Origin: an uncultured Clostridia bacterium
Lineage (GTDB): Bacteria > Bacillota > Clostridia > Oscillospirales > Oscillospiraceae
Assembly (NCBI GenBank): GCA_947177115.1
Contig: CAMWTG010000079.1
Coordinates: forward strand, 1-10,239
Length of the DNA: 10,239 bases
Direction of reading: 5' to 3'
Positions 1 to 7,575 of this stretch are shown one piece after another. Each line of letters begins with the position of its first letter. Positions within the stretch are counted from its first letter, which is position 1. The position numbers were made by a program, and so were the translations under genes. The notes beneath the pieces are model-generated. The model did no database searches. It was given only the letters and a program-made list of their open reading frames with translations, and was not told the DNA's origin.

Positions 1-1744
1 AGATGCACTCGAAGCAGCCGCAGGAGGTCATGGGATCCTCCATGATGGAGTACAGGCTCACATGCTCCACCGCGCCCTGGGTGGCGGCGTGGACCATGCG
101 GTCCACATCGGGGTAATAGCCCTTCACCTCATCGGTGCAGCCCTCCTTGCTGATGGGCTGGCAGGGACCGGCATCGTTGAGCTCCTTGGTGGCCTTGGCA
201 TCCAGCCAGCTCACCGCGCCGCACAGGCCCAGGCGCTCCGGTGTGACCACGCAGCAGTGGCTGGGGGCGAAGGACTGGCAGAGGATGCAGGTGTAGAACC
301 GGTCCACGCTCTCATCGGTCATGGAGCTGAGGCGGTCATCACGGGCGCTGTAGGCGGGCATGGCCTCCTCGTCCAGGACCTTCTTCGCCTTTTCGGGGTC
401 GGTGACCAGGGTAACCTGGCACTTGTCCACCACGGCGGCGAACTCGTCCATGATCATATAGTACAGCACCTCGCCGAAATGCTTCATCCGCAGGCCCTTG
501 TCGAAGGCATCGTTGGAGATGCGGATGCGGAACTGGTTGCGCTGGCCGGTATGCATCACGCCCTCCATATAGTTGAACCAGGCGTGGATTTTCCGCTCGA
601 TAACGGACTCGAAGTCCTTCTGCATCTTCGCGCCGGCGACCTCGATATAGGTGGCCAGGGCGTACTCGGTATCGCCGCTGTCGATGTCGGGGCCGTCCAC
701 GGTGATCTTGTGGTCCTCCACGGCGGCGGCGTCCCGTGTGGTCACCAGCTCGCAGGTGGTATTCTTGCTGGACCAGAATTCCACCTTCATGTCCGCCTTG
801 CGGATGATCTCGCCCTCAAAGGCGGCGGCGAAGGCCACGGGAATGGGCAGCTCCTTGACCTTGATGTGGATGTTCCGCAGGGCCAGGGAGCGCTTGCTGG
901 TCTCGTCATGGTTCCCCTCATACTCCAGCGCGCCGGGGACCTGCAGGTCGCCGATATCCTGGTCCACGATCACCGGGAAGCCCAGGGCGATGGCGCCCGC
1001 ACCGGCGGAAACGACAACAGGATCCAGTGCGCCGAAGGTGTTGACGAAAGCGGGGACCCGCTCCTTGGTGTACTTCAGCAGGCCCGCCAGATCGCCGGGC
1101 TGGACGTTGCCGAAGATCAGGGCGGCGCGGATGGCCACGGTGACCACGTGGATGACGCTGGTGACATCGTGGCCCAGGGGCACCACGCGGAGCTCCAGGC
1201 CCATCTTCACGCCCTCGGCGGCAGCCTGCTCGATGCAGTCGCCGATCAGGAAGGTGAGGATGCCCTTGGACTGGTAGTCCTTGACCACCTTGGCCACGTC
1301 CCCGGCGTTATCCGCCTTGCCCAGCACCACGGCCACGCCGGGGATGTCCCCGGTGACCAGGGGCACGCCCAGGGAACGGATGATGGGGTCGGGCACGAAG
1401 CCGATGCCGGAATCTTCGGCGTAGGGATCGCCGCCGCCCACGTATTTGAGGCCCTCAATGATCTCCGCGCCCACGGCGGTGGCAAGGCCTGCGTTCAGGG
1501 CCGCGCCGATGTCGTCCTGGTTGGTGATCAGGCTCTTGAGCACGCCCACGCAGGCGGGCAGATCGCCCAGGGTCTTGACCTTCACGCCGGTGGCGGCGTA
1601 GATGGTGGGGAAGAAGTAGGCGGTGTCGGGGAAAGCCACGGGGGCATCCGCGCCATGCTTGGCAATAGCATTGTTGACGGCTCCCTCGGTCAGGCCCGCC
1701 ACAGCGTTGGAACCGCCATAGATCAGATCAGTTAACGCGCTCAT
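1..1744 (-). CDS. acsB: CO-methylating acetyl-CoA synthase, AcsB (bacterial type; C-terminus outside window)
   Basis: AcsB joins a methyl group (from the corrinoid protein), CO (from CO dehydrogenase) and CoA into acetyl-CoA at the Ni-Ni-[4Fe4S] A-cluster, the last step of the Wood-Ljungdahl pathway in the cytoplasm. Reading from ATG at 1744-1742 gives 581 residues with no stop before the window edge. Residues 486-510 read CILCQSFAPSHCCVV and on to GLCGA, and 574-580 read SCGCFEC. Cys486, 489, 498 and 508 match the [4Fe4S] ligands, and Cys575-Gly-Cys577 matches the CGC motif that binds the distal nickel. All sit about 20 residues earlier than in the roughly 729-residue Moorella enzyme as I remember it, so about 130-150 residues lie beyond the left edge. 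The N-terminal CODH-contacting domain is present (TAYFFP, GDLP), unlike archaeal beta subunits. The start is supported by AGGAGG 10 nt upstream. Partner genes (acsA, acsC, acsD) are not in the window. Confidence 0.95.
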   Translation of the reverse strand, partial: MSALTDLIYGGSNAVAGLTEGAVNNAIAKHGADAPVAFPDTAYFFPTIYAATGVKVKTLGDLPACVGVLKSLITNQDDIGAALNAGLATAVGAEIIEGLKYVGGGDPYAEDSGIGFVPDPIIRSLGVPLVTGDIPGVAVVLGKADNAGDVAKVVKDYQSKGILTFLIGDCIEQAAAEGVKMGLELRVVPLGHDVTSVIHVVTVAIRAALIFGNVQPGDLAGLLKYTKERVPAFVNTFGALDPVVVSAGAGAIALGFPVIVDQDIGDLQVPGALEYEGNHDETSKRSLALRNIHIKVKELPIPVAFAAAFEGEIIRKADMKVEFWSSKNTTCELVTTRDAAAVEDHKITVDGPDIDSGDTEYALATYIEVAGAKMQKDFESVIERKIHAWFNYMEGVMHTGQRNQFRIRISNDAFDKGLRMKHFGEVLYYMIMDEFAAVVDKCQVTLVTDPEKAKKVLDEEAMPAYSARDDRLSSMTDESVDRFYTCILCQSFAPSHCCVVTPERLGLCGAVSWLDAKATKELNDAGPCQPISKEGCTDEVKGYYPDVDRMVHAATQGAVEHVSLYSIMEDPMTSCGCFECI

Positions 1745-1754
1745 ATGAAAACAA

Positions 1755-1760
1755 CCTCCT
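1755..1760 (-). promoter_or_regulatory. Ribosome binding site of acsB
   Basis: The minus strand reads AGGAGG here, 10 nt before the ATG at 1744. It fixes the acsB start and suggests strong translation. Confidence 0.85.
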
Positions 1761-1821
1761 GTTAAATAAGATCCGGGTAGGGGGGATCGCTGTCTCTTAA
1801 TATACCAAAAAAAGCCGGGTT

Positions 1822-1850
1822 TGTATAGGGGTTGTCGTGGATTACGGCAA
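1822..1850 (-). promoter_or_regulatory. Candidate sigma-A promoter for acsB
   Basis: On the minus strand, TTGCCG (1850-1845) and TATACA (1827-1822) are separated by exactly 17 bp. Initiation would fall near 1815, giving an untranslated leader of about 70 nt before acsB. A second TATATT lies closer to the gene (near 1800) but has no convincing -35 box. This suggests acsB has its own promoter and leads its transcript. Confidence 0.55.
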
Positions 1851-2136
1851 AATTTTTTGCAGCGCGGCCGCCAATGCACCGCTGTAGGGGCTACCGTTTT
1901 TCAGCCGTTTCAACTATACGTTTTTTTTGACGGCCAACTACCGGCAAAGCCCTTCCAAACCGGGATGGAATGTGGAAAAATAAACATACTCCCTTTTTGG
2001 GAAGTTTTCCTGCTGTTTAGCATTTGAAATAAAGTGCAGATTCTTACATATAGTTACTGGAATTCAACTGAAATTCATCTTGATCCATTAAAGAGAGTAA
2101 ATATATCCTACATAACATGCAATGAGGAAATCTGAT
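1851..2136. other. AT-rich intergenic region between acsB and the broken LysR gene
   Basis: Divergent control region with no supportable gene. A 68-codon open frame at 1821-2027 on the plus strand has no ribosome binding site or recognisable protein character. A weak promoter for the LysR remnant is possible: TTGATC at 2080-2085, a 16-bp spacer, then TATATC at 2102-2107. It is followed by a GAGGA ribosome binding site at 2124-2128, 8 nt before the ATG at 2137. LysR-type regulators often control a divergent neighbour, but no clear T-N11-A dyad was seen here. Confidence 0.4.
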
Positions 2137-2943
2137 ATGTATAACCATCAGTTAGACACATTTATCCGGGCAGCCGATGCCGGGAGCTTTTCCAAGGCGT
2201 AGAGGATATGTTCATATCCTCTACGGCGGTGATGAAGCAGATCAATCTGTTGGAGAGCAGTCTGGACGTGCGGCTGTTCCACCGCACACCCCGCGGTTTG
2301 ACACTGACAGATGCCGGAAAGTCTTACTATCAGGATGCGAAATACATGATCCAATATGCCAGGGACACCCAGGTGTGGGCCAAGAACGCCATGCAGGGCG
2401 ATGGTGAACTTCGACAACACCCCGGAAAACGCCAGAGAGATCCTGGGAAACCTCGGCCAGCACATTGATCTGGTGGCGGGGATTTTTGATGAGACTATGC
2501 TTGATCTTCGGGGCTGTACCGCGCTTGAACTGATGCGCGTGCCGATCTGCTGCGCCGTCTCCATTTACCACCCGCTGGCGCAAAAGAAGAGCCTGTCCCC
2601 GGAGGATCTGGGTGGGCAGCGCCTGATGCAGATGAAGCGCAATTGGAGCAAATATGTGGACAAGCTGCGGGATGATCTGTGGACCAACCATCCAAGCGTT
2701 GAGATTGTTGACTTCTCTTTTTACAATCTGGAGGTCTTCAACCAGTGCGAGCATGAGAACGCGCTGCTGATGGCGGTCCCGCAGTGGGAGGGCGTCCACC
2801 CCTTGCTGAAGATACTCCCTGTGGAGTGGGACTACTCGATCCCCTTCGGACTGCTGCACTCTCCCGCGCCCTCGCCAACAGTCCAGACGCTGATCCGTAC
2901 GGTCGCGCAAATTATGAGCAGGGGGATATCATGTAAGAGCTGA
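2137..2943 (+). pseudogene. Broken LysR-family transcriptional regulator
   Basis: Three consecutive pieces together make most of a LysR-type regulator, normally about 300 residues. Piece 1 (2137-2199) reads MYNHQLDTFIRAADAGSFSKA and then hits TAG at 2200. Piece 2 (about 2203-2400, frame shifted by one lost base) continues the winged HTH with EDMFISSTAVMKQINLLE, then VRLFHRTPRGLTLTDAG, the classic LysR recognition and wing region. Piece 3 (about 2401-2943, back in the first frame) gives the effector-binding domain from VNFDNTPENAREILGNLG through the C-terminus. The pieces total about 265 residues. The stretch that normally begins the effector domain (roughly 35 residues) is missing at the junction near 2398-2406. 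So there are two lesions: a one-base deletion in the DNA-binding helix and an internal deletion of about 100 bp. A functional regulator is unlikely unless these are sequencing errors. It lies just upstream of, and in the same direction as, the CMD-cupin/SDR operon it may once have controlled. Confidence 0.85.
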
Positions 2944-3083
2944 TGCTTGGAACCGGTCCATGCATCTGTTTTCCGCAAATGCGCAGTATCCGATAGATAA
3001 AAGCCGTCCTGTAAAAAATCCGCCGGATGATGGTACAGGTTCTCCCATGGAGCAAAAATTCGGCGTAATGGCGTATTTAGTAC
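2944..3083 (+). other. Intergenic stretch upstream of the MerR-type promoter
   Basis: Short non-coding gap between the LysR remnant and the operon promoter. An open frame at 2960-3163 runs through it and across the promoter. It has no ribosome binding site and its product resembles nothing I know. Confidence 0.5.
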
Positions 3084-3114
3084 TTGACTTGGAGCTTACT
3101 ACAGGATGTATAGT
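3084..3114 (+). promoter_or_regulatory. MerR-type promoter/operator of the CMD-cupin/SDR operon
   Basis: TTGACT (-35, 3084-3089) and TATAGT (-10, 3109-3114) are separated by 19 bp, longer than the usual 17. Within the spacer lies the dyad CTTGGAG-CTTA-CTACAGG (3088-3105), five of seven positions of its arms being complementary. An over-long spacer with a dyad between -35 and -10 is the hallmark of promoters activated by MerR-family regulators. The left arm and 4-bp centre resemble the CTTGGAG-TTAA-CTCCAAG layout I associate with the AdhR/NmlR-like branch. Initiation near 3121 would give a leader of about 45 nt before the ATG at 3166. No MerR gene is in the window, so the regulator would act in trans. 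Confidence 0.65.
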
Positions 3115-3165
3115 AGATATGCTGAACAGGATCAAGACAAATCAAGCAGGAAAGGATCGATAGTT

Positions 3166-3951
3166 ATGGCAGAAAAACAGACGGCGGGCAGGAACCTTCT
3201 GGGTGATCTCGCCCCTAAATTTGCGGAGCTGAACGATGATGTCCTCTTTGGCGAGATCTGGTCCAGGGAGGAGCAGCTGTCCGCTCGCGACCGCAGTATG
3301 ATCACTATCGCGGCTCTTTTCTCGGCGGGGCTGTATCCACAGCTCAGATCTCATTTGAGTTTGGGAAAGGCCCACGGCGTCACCAGGCAGGAGGCGGTAG
3401 AGATCGTGACCCAGCTGGCCTTTTACTGTGGCTGGCCCAAGGCATGGAGCGCCTTCCCGCTGATCCGGGAGGTCTACGGGGATGACGGGGATGATGTGGT
3501 TGATCCCGCCAAGCTTTCCGCGTTTCCTGTGGGCGAGAAAAATGATGCCTTCGCGCAGTATTTTATCGGGCAGAGCTACCTGGCTCCGCTGTCCACCCGG
3601 CAGGTGCCGGTGTTCAATGTGACCTTTGAGCCGGGGTGCCGGAACAATTGGCACGTCCACCATGCCGCCAGCGGCGGCGGGCAAATGCTCATCTGCGTCA
3701 GCGGCCGGGGCTGGTATCAGGAGTGGGACAGGGAAGCGCGGGAGCTGCATCCCGGCGATGTGGTCAATATCCCGGCCGGTGTCAAGCACTATCCCGGCGA
3801 TGTGGTCAATATCCCGGCCGGTGTCAAGCACTGGCATGGCGCGGCCAAGGATTCCTGGTTCCAGCATCTGGCCATCGAGGTCCCCGGCGAGGGCGGACAC
3901 ACCGAATGGTGCGAGGCGGTGGACGAGGAGCGGTACGGCGGACTGCGGTAA
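3166..3951 (+). CDS. Carboxymuconolactone decarboxylase-family / cupin fusion protein
   Basis: The product is 261 residues. Residues about 15-105 form a CMD/AhpD-like helical domain (EQLSARDRSMITIAAL, then HGVTRQEAVEIVTQLAFYCGWP). It lacks the CxxC of AhpD peroxidases; only Cys88 is present. Residues about 125-245 form a cupin with likely metal ligands His163, His165 and possibly His166 (WHVHH), Gln173 in place of the usual Glu, and His222/His224. The second cupin motif is written twice in tandem: HPGDVVNIPAGVKH at 195-208 and YPGDVVNIPAGVKH at 209-222. ATG at 3166 is chosen over an in-frame ATG at 3106 because AGGAAAGG (3148-3155) sits 10 nt upstream and the MerR-type -10 box overlaps the earlier codon. 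It is co-transcribed with the SDR gene 34 bp downstream. CMD-cupin proteins next to SDRs are common in anaerobes, but the substrate is unknown. Alternative description: a putative lactone- or quinone-handling redox protein. Confidence 0.85.
   Translation: MAEKQTAGRNLLGDLAPKFAELNDDVLFGEIWSREEQLSARDRSMITIAALFSAGLYPQLRSHLSLGKAHGVTRQEAVEIVTQLAFYCGWPKAWSAFPLIREVYGDDGDDVVDPAKLSAFPVGEKNDAFAQYFIGQSYLAPLSTRQVPVFNVTFEPGCRNNWHVHHAASGGGQMLICVSGRGWYQEWDREARELHPGDVVNIPAGVKHYPGDVVNIPAGVKHWHGAAKDSWFQHLAIEVPGEGGHTEWCEAVDEERYGGLR
3748..3831 (+). repeat. 42-bp in-frame tandem duplication inside the cupin domain
   Basis: Copies at 3748-3789 and 3790-3831 are adjacent and identical except for the first base (C versus T, His versus Tyr). 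Each encodes 14 residues of the second cupin motif (PGDVVNIPAGVKH). The reading frame is preserved. The near identity of the copies points to a very recent duplication or an assembly artefact. Confidence 0.95.
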
Positions 3952-3985
3952 AGACAGGGAAGTCGGAAGGAGGGACCATTACACC

Positions 3986-4810
3986 ATGAAGCAAGTTATG
4001 CTTTTAACGGGAGCCGGACAGATCGGCATGGCCATTGCCCGAAGGATGGGCTATGGGATGAAGATCGTGGTCGGCGACAAGCGTCCGGAAAATGCCCGGT
4101 CCATCGCCAACATCATGAATGAGGCCGGGTATGACGCAGTTCCTGTGGAAATGGATCTGTCCAGCCGGGAGTCCATTAAGAGCCTGATCGCAGAAGGGCA
4201 GAAATATGGAGATATCGCCATGCTGGTGAATGCTACCGGCGTATCCCCCAGCCAGGCCCCGGTGGAAACCATTCTGAAGGTAGACCTCTATGGTACAGCC
4301 GTCCTGCTGGAGGAGGTGGGAAATGTGATCGCTCCCGGCGGTGTGGGAGTGACGGTTTCCAGCCAGTCCGGCTGGCGGATGCCCGCCCTGACTGCGGAGG
4401 AGGATGAGCTGCTGGCGGTCACGCCCGCCGGGGAACTGCTGTCCCTGGATATTCTCCGGCCTGAGAATATCCGGGATACGCTTCATGCTTATCAGATAGC
4501 CAAGCGCTGCAATGAAAAGCGCGTTATGGCCGAAGCGGTCAAGTGGGGCCAACGCGGCGCGCGGCTCAACGCCATCGCTCCCGGCATCATCGTCACGCCC
4601 CTGGCGCTGGATGAGTTCAACGGGCCTCGCGGCGATTTCTATAAAAATATGTTTGCCCAATGCCCGGCGGGCCGTCCCGGCACGGCGGACGAAGTGGCAA
4701 ATGTGGCGGAGCTGCTGATGAGCAGCCGGGGCGCGTTTATCACCGGCAGCACGATCCTGATCGATGGCGGGGCAACCGCCAGCTATTTTTACGGGCCGCT
4801 AAAGCCCTGA
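3986..4810 (+). CDS. Short-chain dehydrogenase/reductase (SDR)
   Basis: The product is a 274-residue cytoplasmic NAD(P)H-dependent oxidoreductase. Visible SDR marks are the nucleotide-binding TGAGQIG (residues 8-14), an acidic residue after strand 2 (Asp31) that leans toward NAD(H), MDLSS at 56-60, and NATG (82-85) in place of the usual NNAG. Also present are a catalytic serine at about 125-128 (VSSQSG), YQIAK with Tyr169 and Lys173, and a C-terminal ITGSTILIDGG (252-262). The length and motifs are complete for a classical SDR, with an unusual extended segment of about 35 residues (132-166) between the serine and the tyrosine that may shape substrate choice. GGAAGGAGGG (3965-3974) precedes the ATG by 11 nt. 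It lies 34 bp after the CMD-cupin gene, so the two probably act on the same, unidentified substrate. Confidence 0.92.
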   Translation: MKQVMLLTGAGQIGMAIARRMGYGMKIVVGDKRPENARSIANIMNEAGYDAVPVEMDLSSRESIKSLIAEGQKYGDIAMLVNATGVSPSQAPVETILKVDLYGTAVLLEEVGNVIAPGGVGVTVSSQSGWRMPALTAEEDELLAVTPAGELLSLDILRPENIRDTLHAYQIAKRCNEKRVMAEAVKWGQRGARLNAIAPGIIVTPLALDEFNGPRGDFYKNMFAQCPAGRPGTADEVANVAELLMSSRGAFITGSTILIDGGATASYFYGPLKP

Positions 4811-4864
4811 ATGAGCGGCGGCGCATATGGTGCGGCTGCCGGCAATTTTGATCGATGGCCGCTG

Positions 4865-4903
4865 ACAGGAGGGACTGTGGTTTCAAACCGCAGTCCCTCC
4901 TGT
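4865..4903 (+). terminator. Hairpin terminator after the SDR operon
   Basis: Two 19-nt arms (4865-4883 and 4885-4903) are complementary at every position except one G-T pair, around a single central base. The stem begins ACAGGAGGGACTG. It starts 54 bp after the SDR stop. There is no run of T directly after it, so it may act as a stable 3' end or need a factor. The symmetry means it could work in either direction. Confidence 0.6.
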
Positions 4904-4976
4904 ATCTGCATACAATTATTAGTCAACGCAGTTGAAAAGTGCAAATGAGATTTTTCCATCCGCGGGCCTGTGGCTA

Positions 4977-5137
4977 TATAGTCGACACACTTGAAAATCG
5001 GTAAAGCTCGGCGATTAAAATGTGGCGTGGACTGCGTTGTCGTCCTTGGCGGGCGTCAGCCCGCCTGCGTCCTCCGCCTTGCCACACCGCATTTTCCTCC
5101 GCCTCCTTTTTACCGATTCTCAAGTGTGTCGACTATA
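4977..5137. repeat. 161-bp palindromic intergenic element (MITE/REP-like)
   Basis: The outer arms at 4977-5005 and 5109-5137 are 29-bp inverted repeats with one mismatch, starting TATAGTCGACACACTTGA. Inside, AAAATG(T/C)GG(C/T)GTGG is mirrored imperfectly. The exact centre is GGCGGGC-GTCA-GCCCGCC (5048-5065), whose axis coincides with that of the outer arms. Further out, GAGATTTTTC (4947-4956) and its complement (5143-5152) are also inverted. The element contains no gene and a TA lies at each outer edge. It looks like a non-autonomous mobile palindrome, or a long hairpin RNA if transcribed. Confidence 0.8.
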
Positions 5138-5225
5138 GTACTGAAAAATCTCTAATGAACTGAGACTGGAAACTGAGGGTTCCTAACGGTCTCTGTTAAC
5201 TTCAATATGTTTATTATAGTGCGAG

Positions 5226-5543
5226 TTATCTGATTTTCTTTAAAATCAGCAACGCAACATCAGCGGTTAAAAGAAAAAGGGTATAAACTGTCTGTATTCC
5301 ATTTGCCAATCGAACGATATTTTCCATATGCCACGCTAAGAAATACGAGAAAATGTTTAGCAGGACAAACAACGTAGCATAAGCAACCAGTGAAGCCGTA
5401 GCAATAAGCCCCCGTCCTCTTTCGTCTTTTCCCTCTTTCGAAAAATAAAAGAATATAAAAAGGCCCAAAAGCAGGAAACCAGTCACTGCGTTTATCCTCA
5501 TAAAAATCCTGCTGTCAAATAGAATGGTCAGCCATTCGATCAT
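5226..5543 (-). CDS. Small three-helix integral membrane protein, function unknown
   Basis: The product is 105 residues. Hydrophobic stretches at about 18-35, 46-70 and 81-101 suggest three membrane helices, with a charged loop (KEGKDERGRG, 36-45) between the first two and a short basic tail (LKKIR). I recognise no family. AGGAGG (5551-5556) lies 7 nt before the ATG at 5543, so the start is firm and translation is likely. The gene is visibly richer in A+T than the genes on both sides, a sign of a different origin. It follows the PflX-like gene by 81 bp in the same direction and could be the last gene of that transcript; I found no convincing promoter of its own. Confidence 0.7.
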   Translation of the reverse strand: MIEWLTILFDSRIFMRINAVTGFLLLGLFIFFYFSKEGKDERGRGLIATASLVAYATLFVLLNIFSYFLAWHMENIVRLANGIQTVYTLFLLTADVALLILKKIR

Positions 5544-5624
5544 TAGTGTTCCTCCTTACCAGCAAGCCCTTGCGTAGCCGCTTTTTGTGGCTCGATATAC
5601 AAATTAGCTGTCGCGTGGATACTA

Positions 5625-6490
5625 TCATATCCCGCTGAGATCAAAGTCCGGCGTGTACTCTTCTTTGGCGGAGGAGGAGTCCTGGCAATACCCATCGGAG
5701 ATGCCCAGATTCTCCATATAGGCCAGCGCCGCCCGGTACTCTCCGGCGGTGACCCGCCGGGCCAGTAGGCCCTCCGCGCCCGGCTGGGGGGTGTACTGGG
5801 ACATGAGGGAAAACAGTATCTGTCCAGGCCGGAAGGAGGCCGCCACCCAGTCCATCACCGCCTTGGCGTTGTCCAATCCGCCCGGCAGCAGCAGGTGCCG
5901 GATGACCACGCCCCGCTTGAGCAGGCCGTTTTCCAGTGCATAGTCTCCGGTCTGCCGGTACATCTCCAGGATGGCGGCAGCGGCCGTCTCAAAATAATCT
6001 CCCGCGCCGCTGCAGCGGCTTGCAAGGGCGCTGCCGGCGTATTTCATATCCGGCAGCCAGATCTGGACCTTTCCCTCCAATAACCGCAGAGTCTCCACCC
6101 GCTCATAGCCACCGGTGTTCCATACCACCGGTACCGGCAGAGGCTTCTCCAGAGCCTCCAGAATAGCGGGGGCGAAGGGCGTAGGGCTGACCAGGTTGAT
6201 GTTGTGGGCGCCTTGAGCGACCAGCTCCTCAAAAATTTCCCGCAGACGGGCGGCGCTCACCGGTTTCCCGAACCGTTCCCGGCTGATTTTTCCGTTCTGG
6301 CAGAACACGCACCGCAGCACGCAGCCGGAGAAGAATACCGCTCCGCTGCCCCGGGTCCCGCTGATGCAGGGTTCCTCCCACTGGTGGAGCATGGCCCGGG
6401 CCACTACCGGCGTCTCCGGCATCCCGCAGAAGCCGTTTCCCGTTTCAGCCGTCCGCAGAGCGCCGCATTTCCTGGGACATAGGGTGCAGA

Positions 6491-6494
<4 letters not shown>
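5625..6494 (-). CDS. PflX-like radical SAM protein (COG1313 type, pyruvate-formate-lyase-activase homologue)
   Basis: The product is 289 residues and starts MICTLCPRKCG. It carries the radical SAM cluster motif CVLRCVFC (Cys58, Cys62, Cys65) after the characteristic EEPCISGTRGSGAVFFSG (41-57). The N-terminal cysteines (3, 6, 10, 23, 43) are typical of the PflX group and may bind another cluster. WNTGGYE (about 138-144) and LPDMKY follow the usual layout. Members are predicted glycyl-radical activases or related S-adenosylmethionine radical enzymes; the target is unknown and no glycyl-radical enzyme is in the window. The ATG at 6494 overlaps the mutY stop (ATGA, 6491-6494), and GGAGGAGGA lies just upstream, so translation is probably coupled to mutY. 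An earlier in-frame start near 6773 would lie deep inside mutY and is not credible. Confidence 0.88.
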
Positions 6495-7552
<1,058 letters not shown>

Positions 7553-7575
7553 TCCCGTGTCCTTTCCGGCCGTCC

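Noticed and set aside
62..1735. Long open frame on the plus strand (557 codons)
   Set aside because: It is antisense to acsB, is His/Gly/Ala-rich with no family character, and arises from the GC-biased third positions of acsB.
1821..2027. 68-codon open frame between acsB and the LysR remnant
   Set aside because: It overlaps the acsB promoter, lacks a ribosome binding site, and its composition is not protein-like.
2960..3163. Possible small gene before the CMD-cupin gene
   Set aside because: It has no ribosome binding site and runs through the MerR-type promoter; the product resembles nothing recognisable.
3748..3831. CRISPR or satellite-type repeat
   Set aside because: Only two adjacent units without spacers, within a coding frame; it is a gene-internal tandem duplication.
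5155..5195. GAGAC...GTCTC stem-loop as a terminator of the membrane protein gene
   Set aside because: The pairing is short and broken, and no T run directly follows it; too weak to call.
5570..5597. Small hairpin AGCCGC-TTTTT-GTGGCT as a terminator between the PflX-like gene and the membrane protein gene
   Set aside because: The stem is only 6 bp with a G-T pair, the T run is in the loop, and no T tract follows the stem on either strand.
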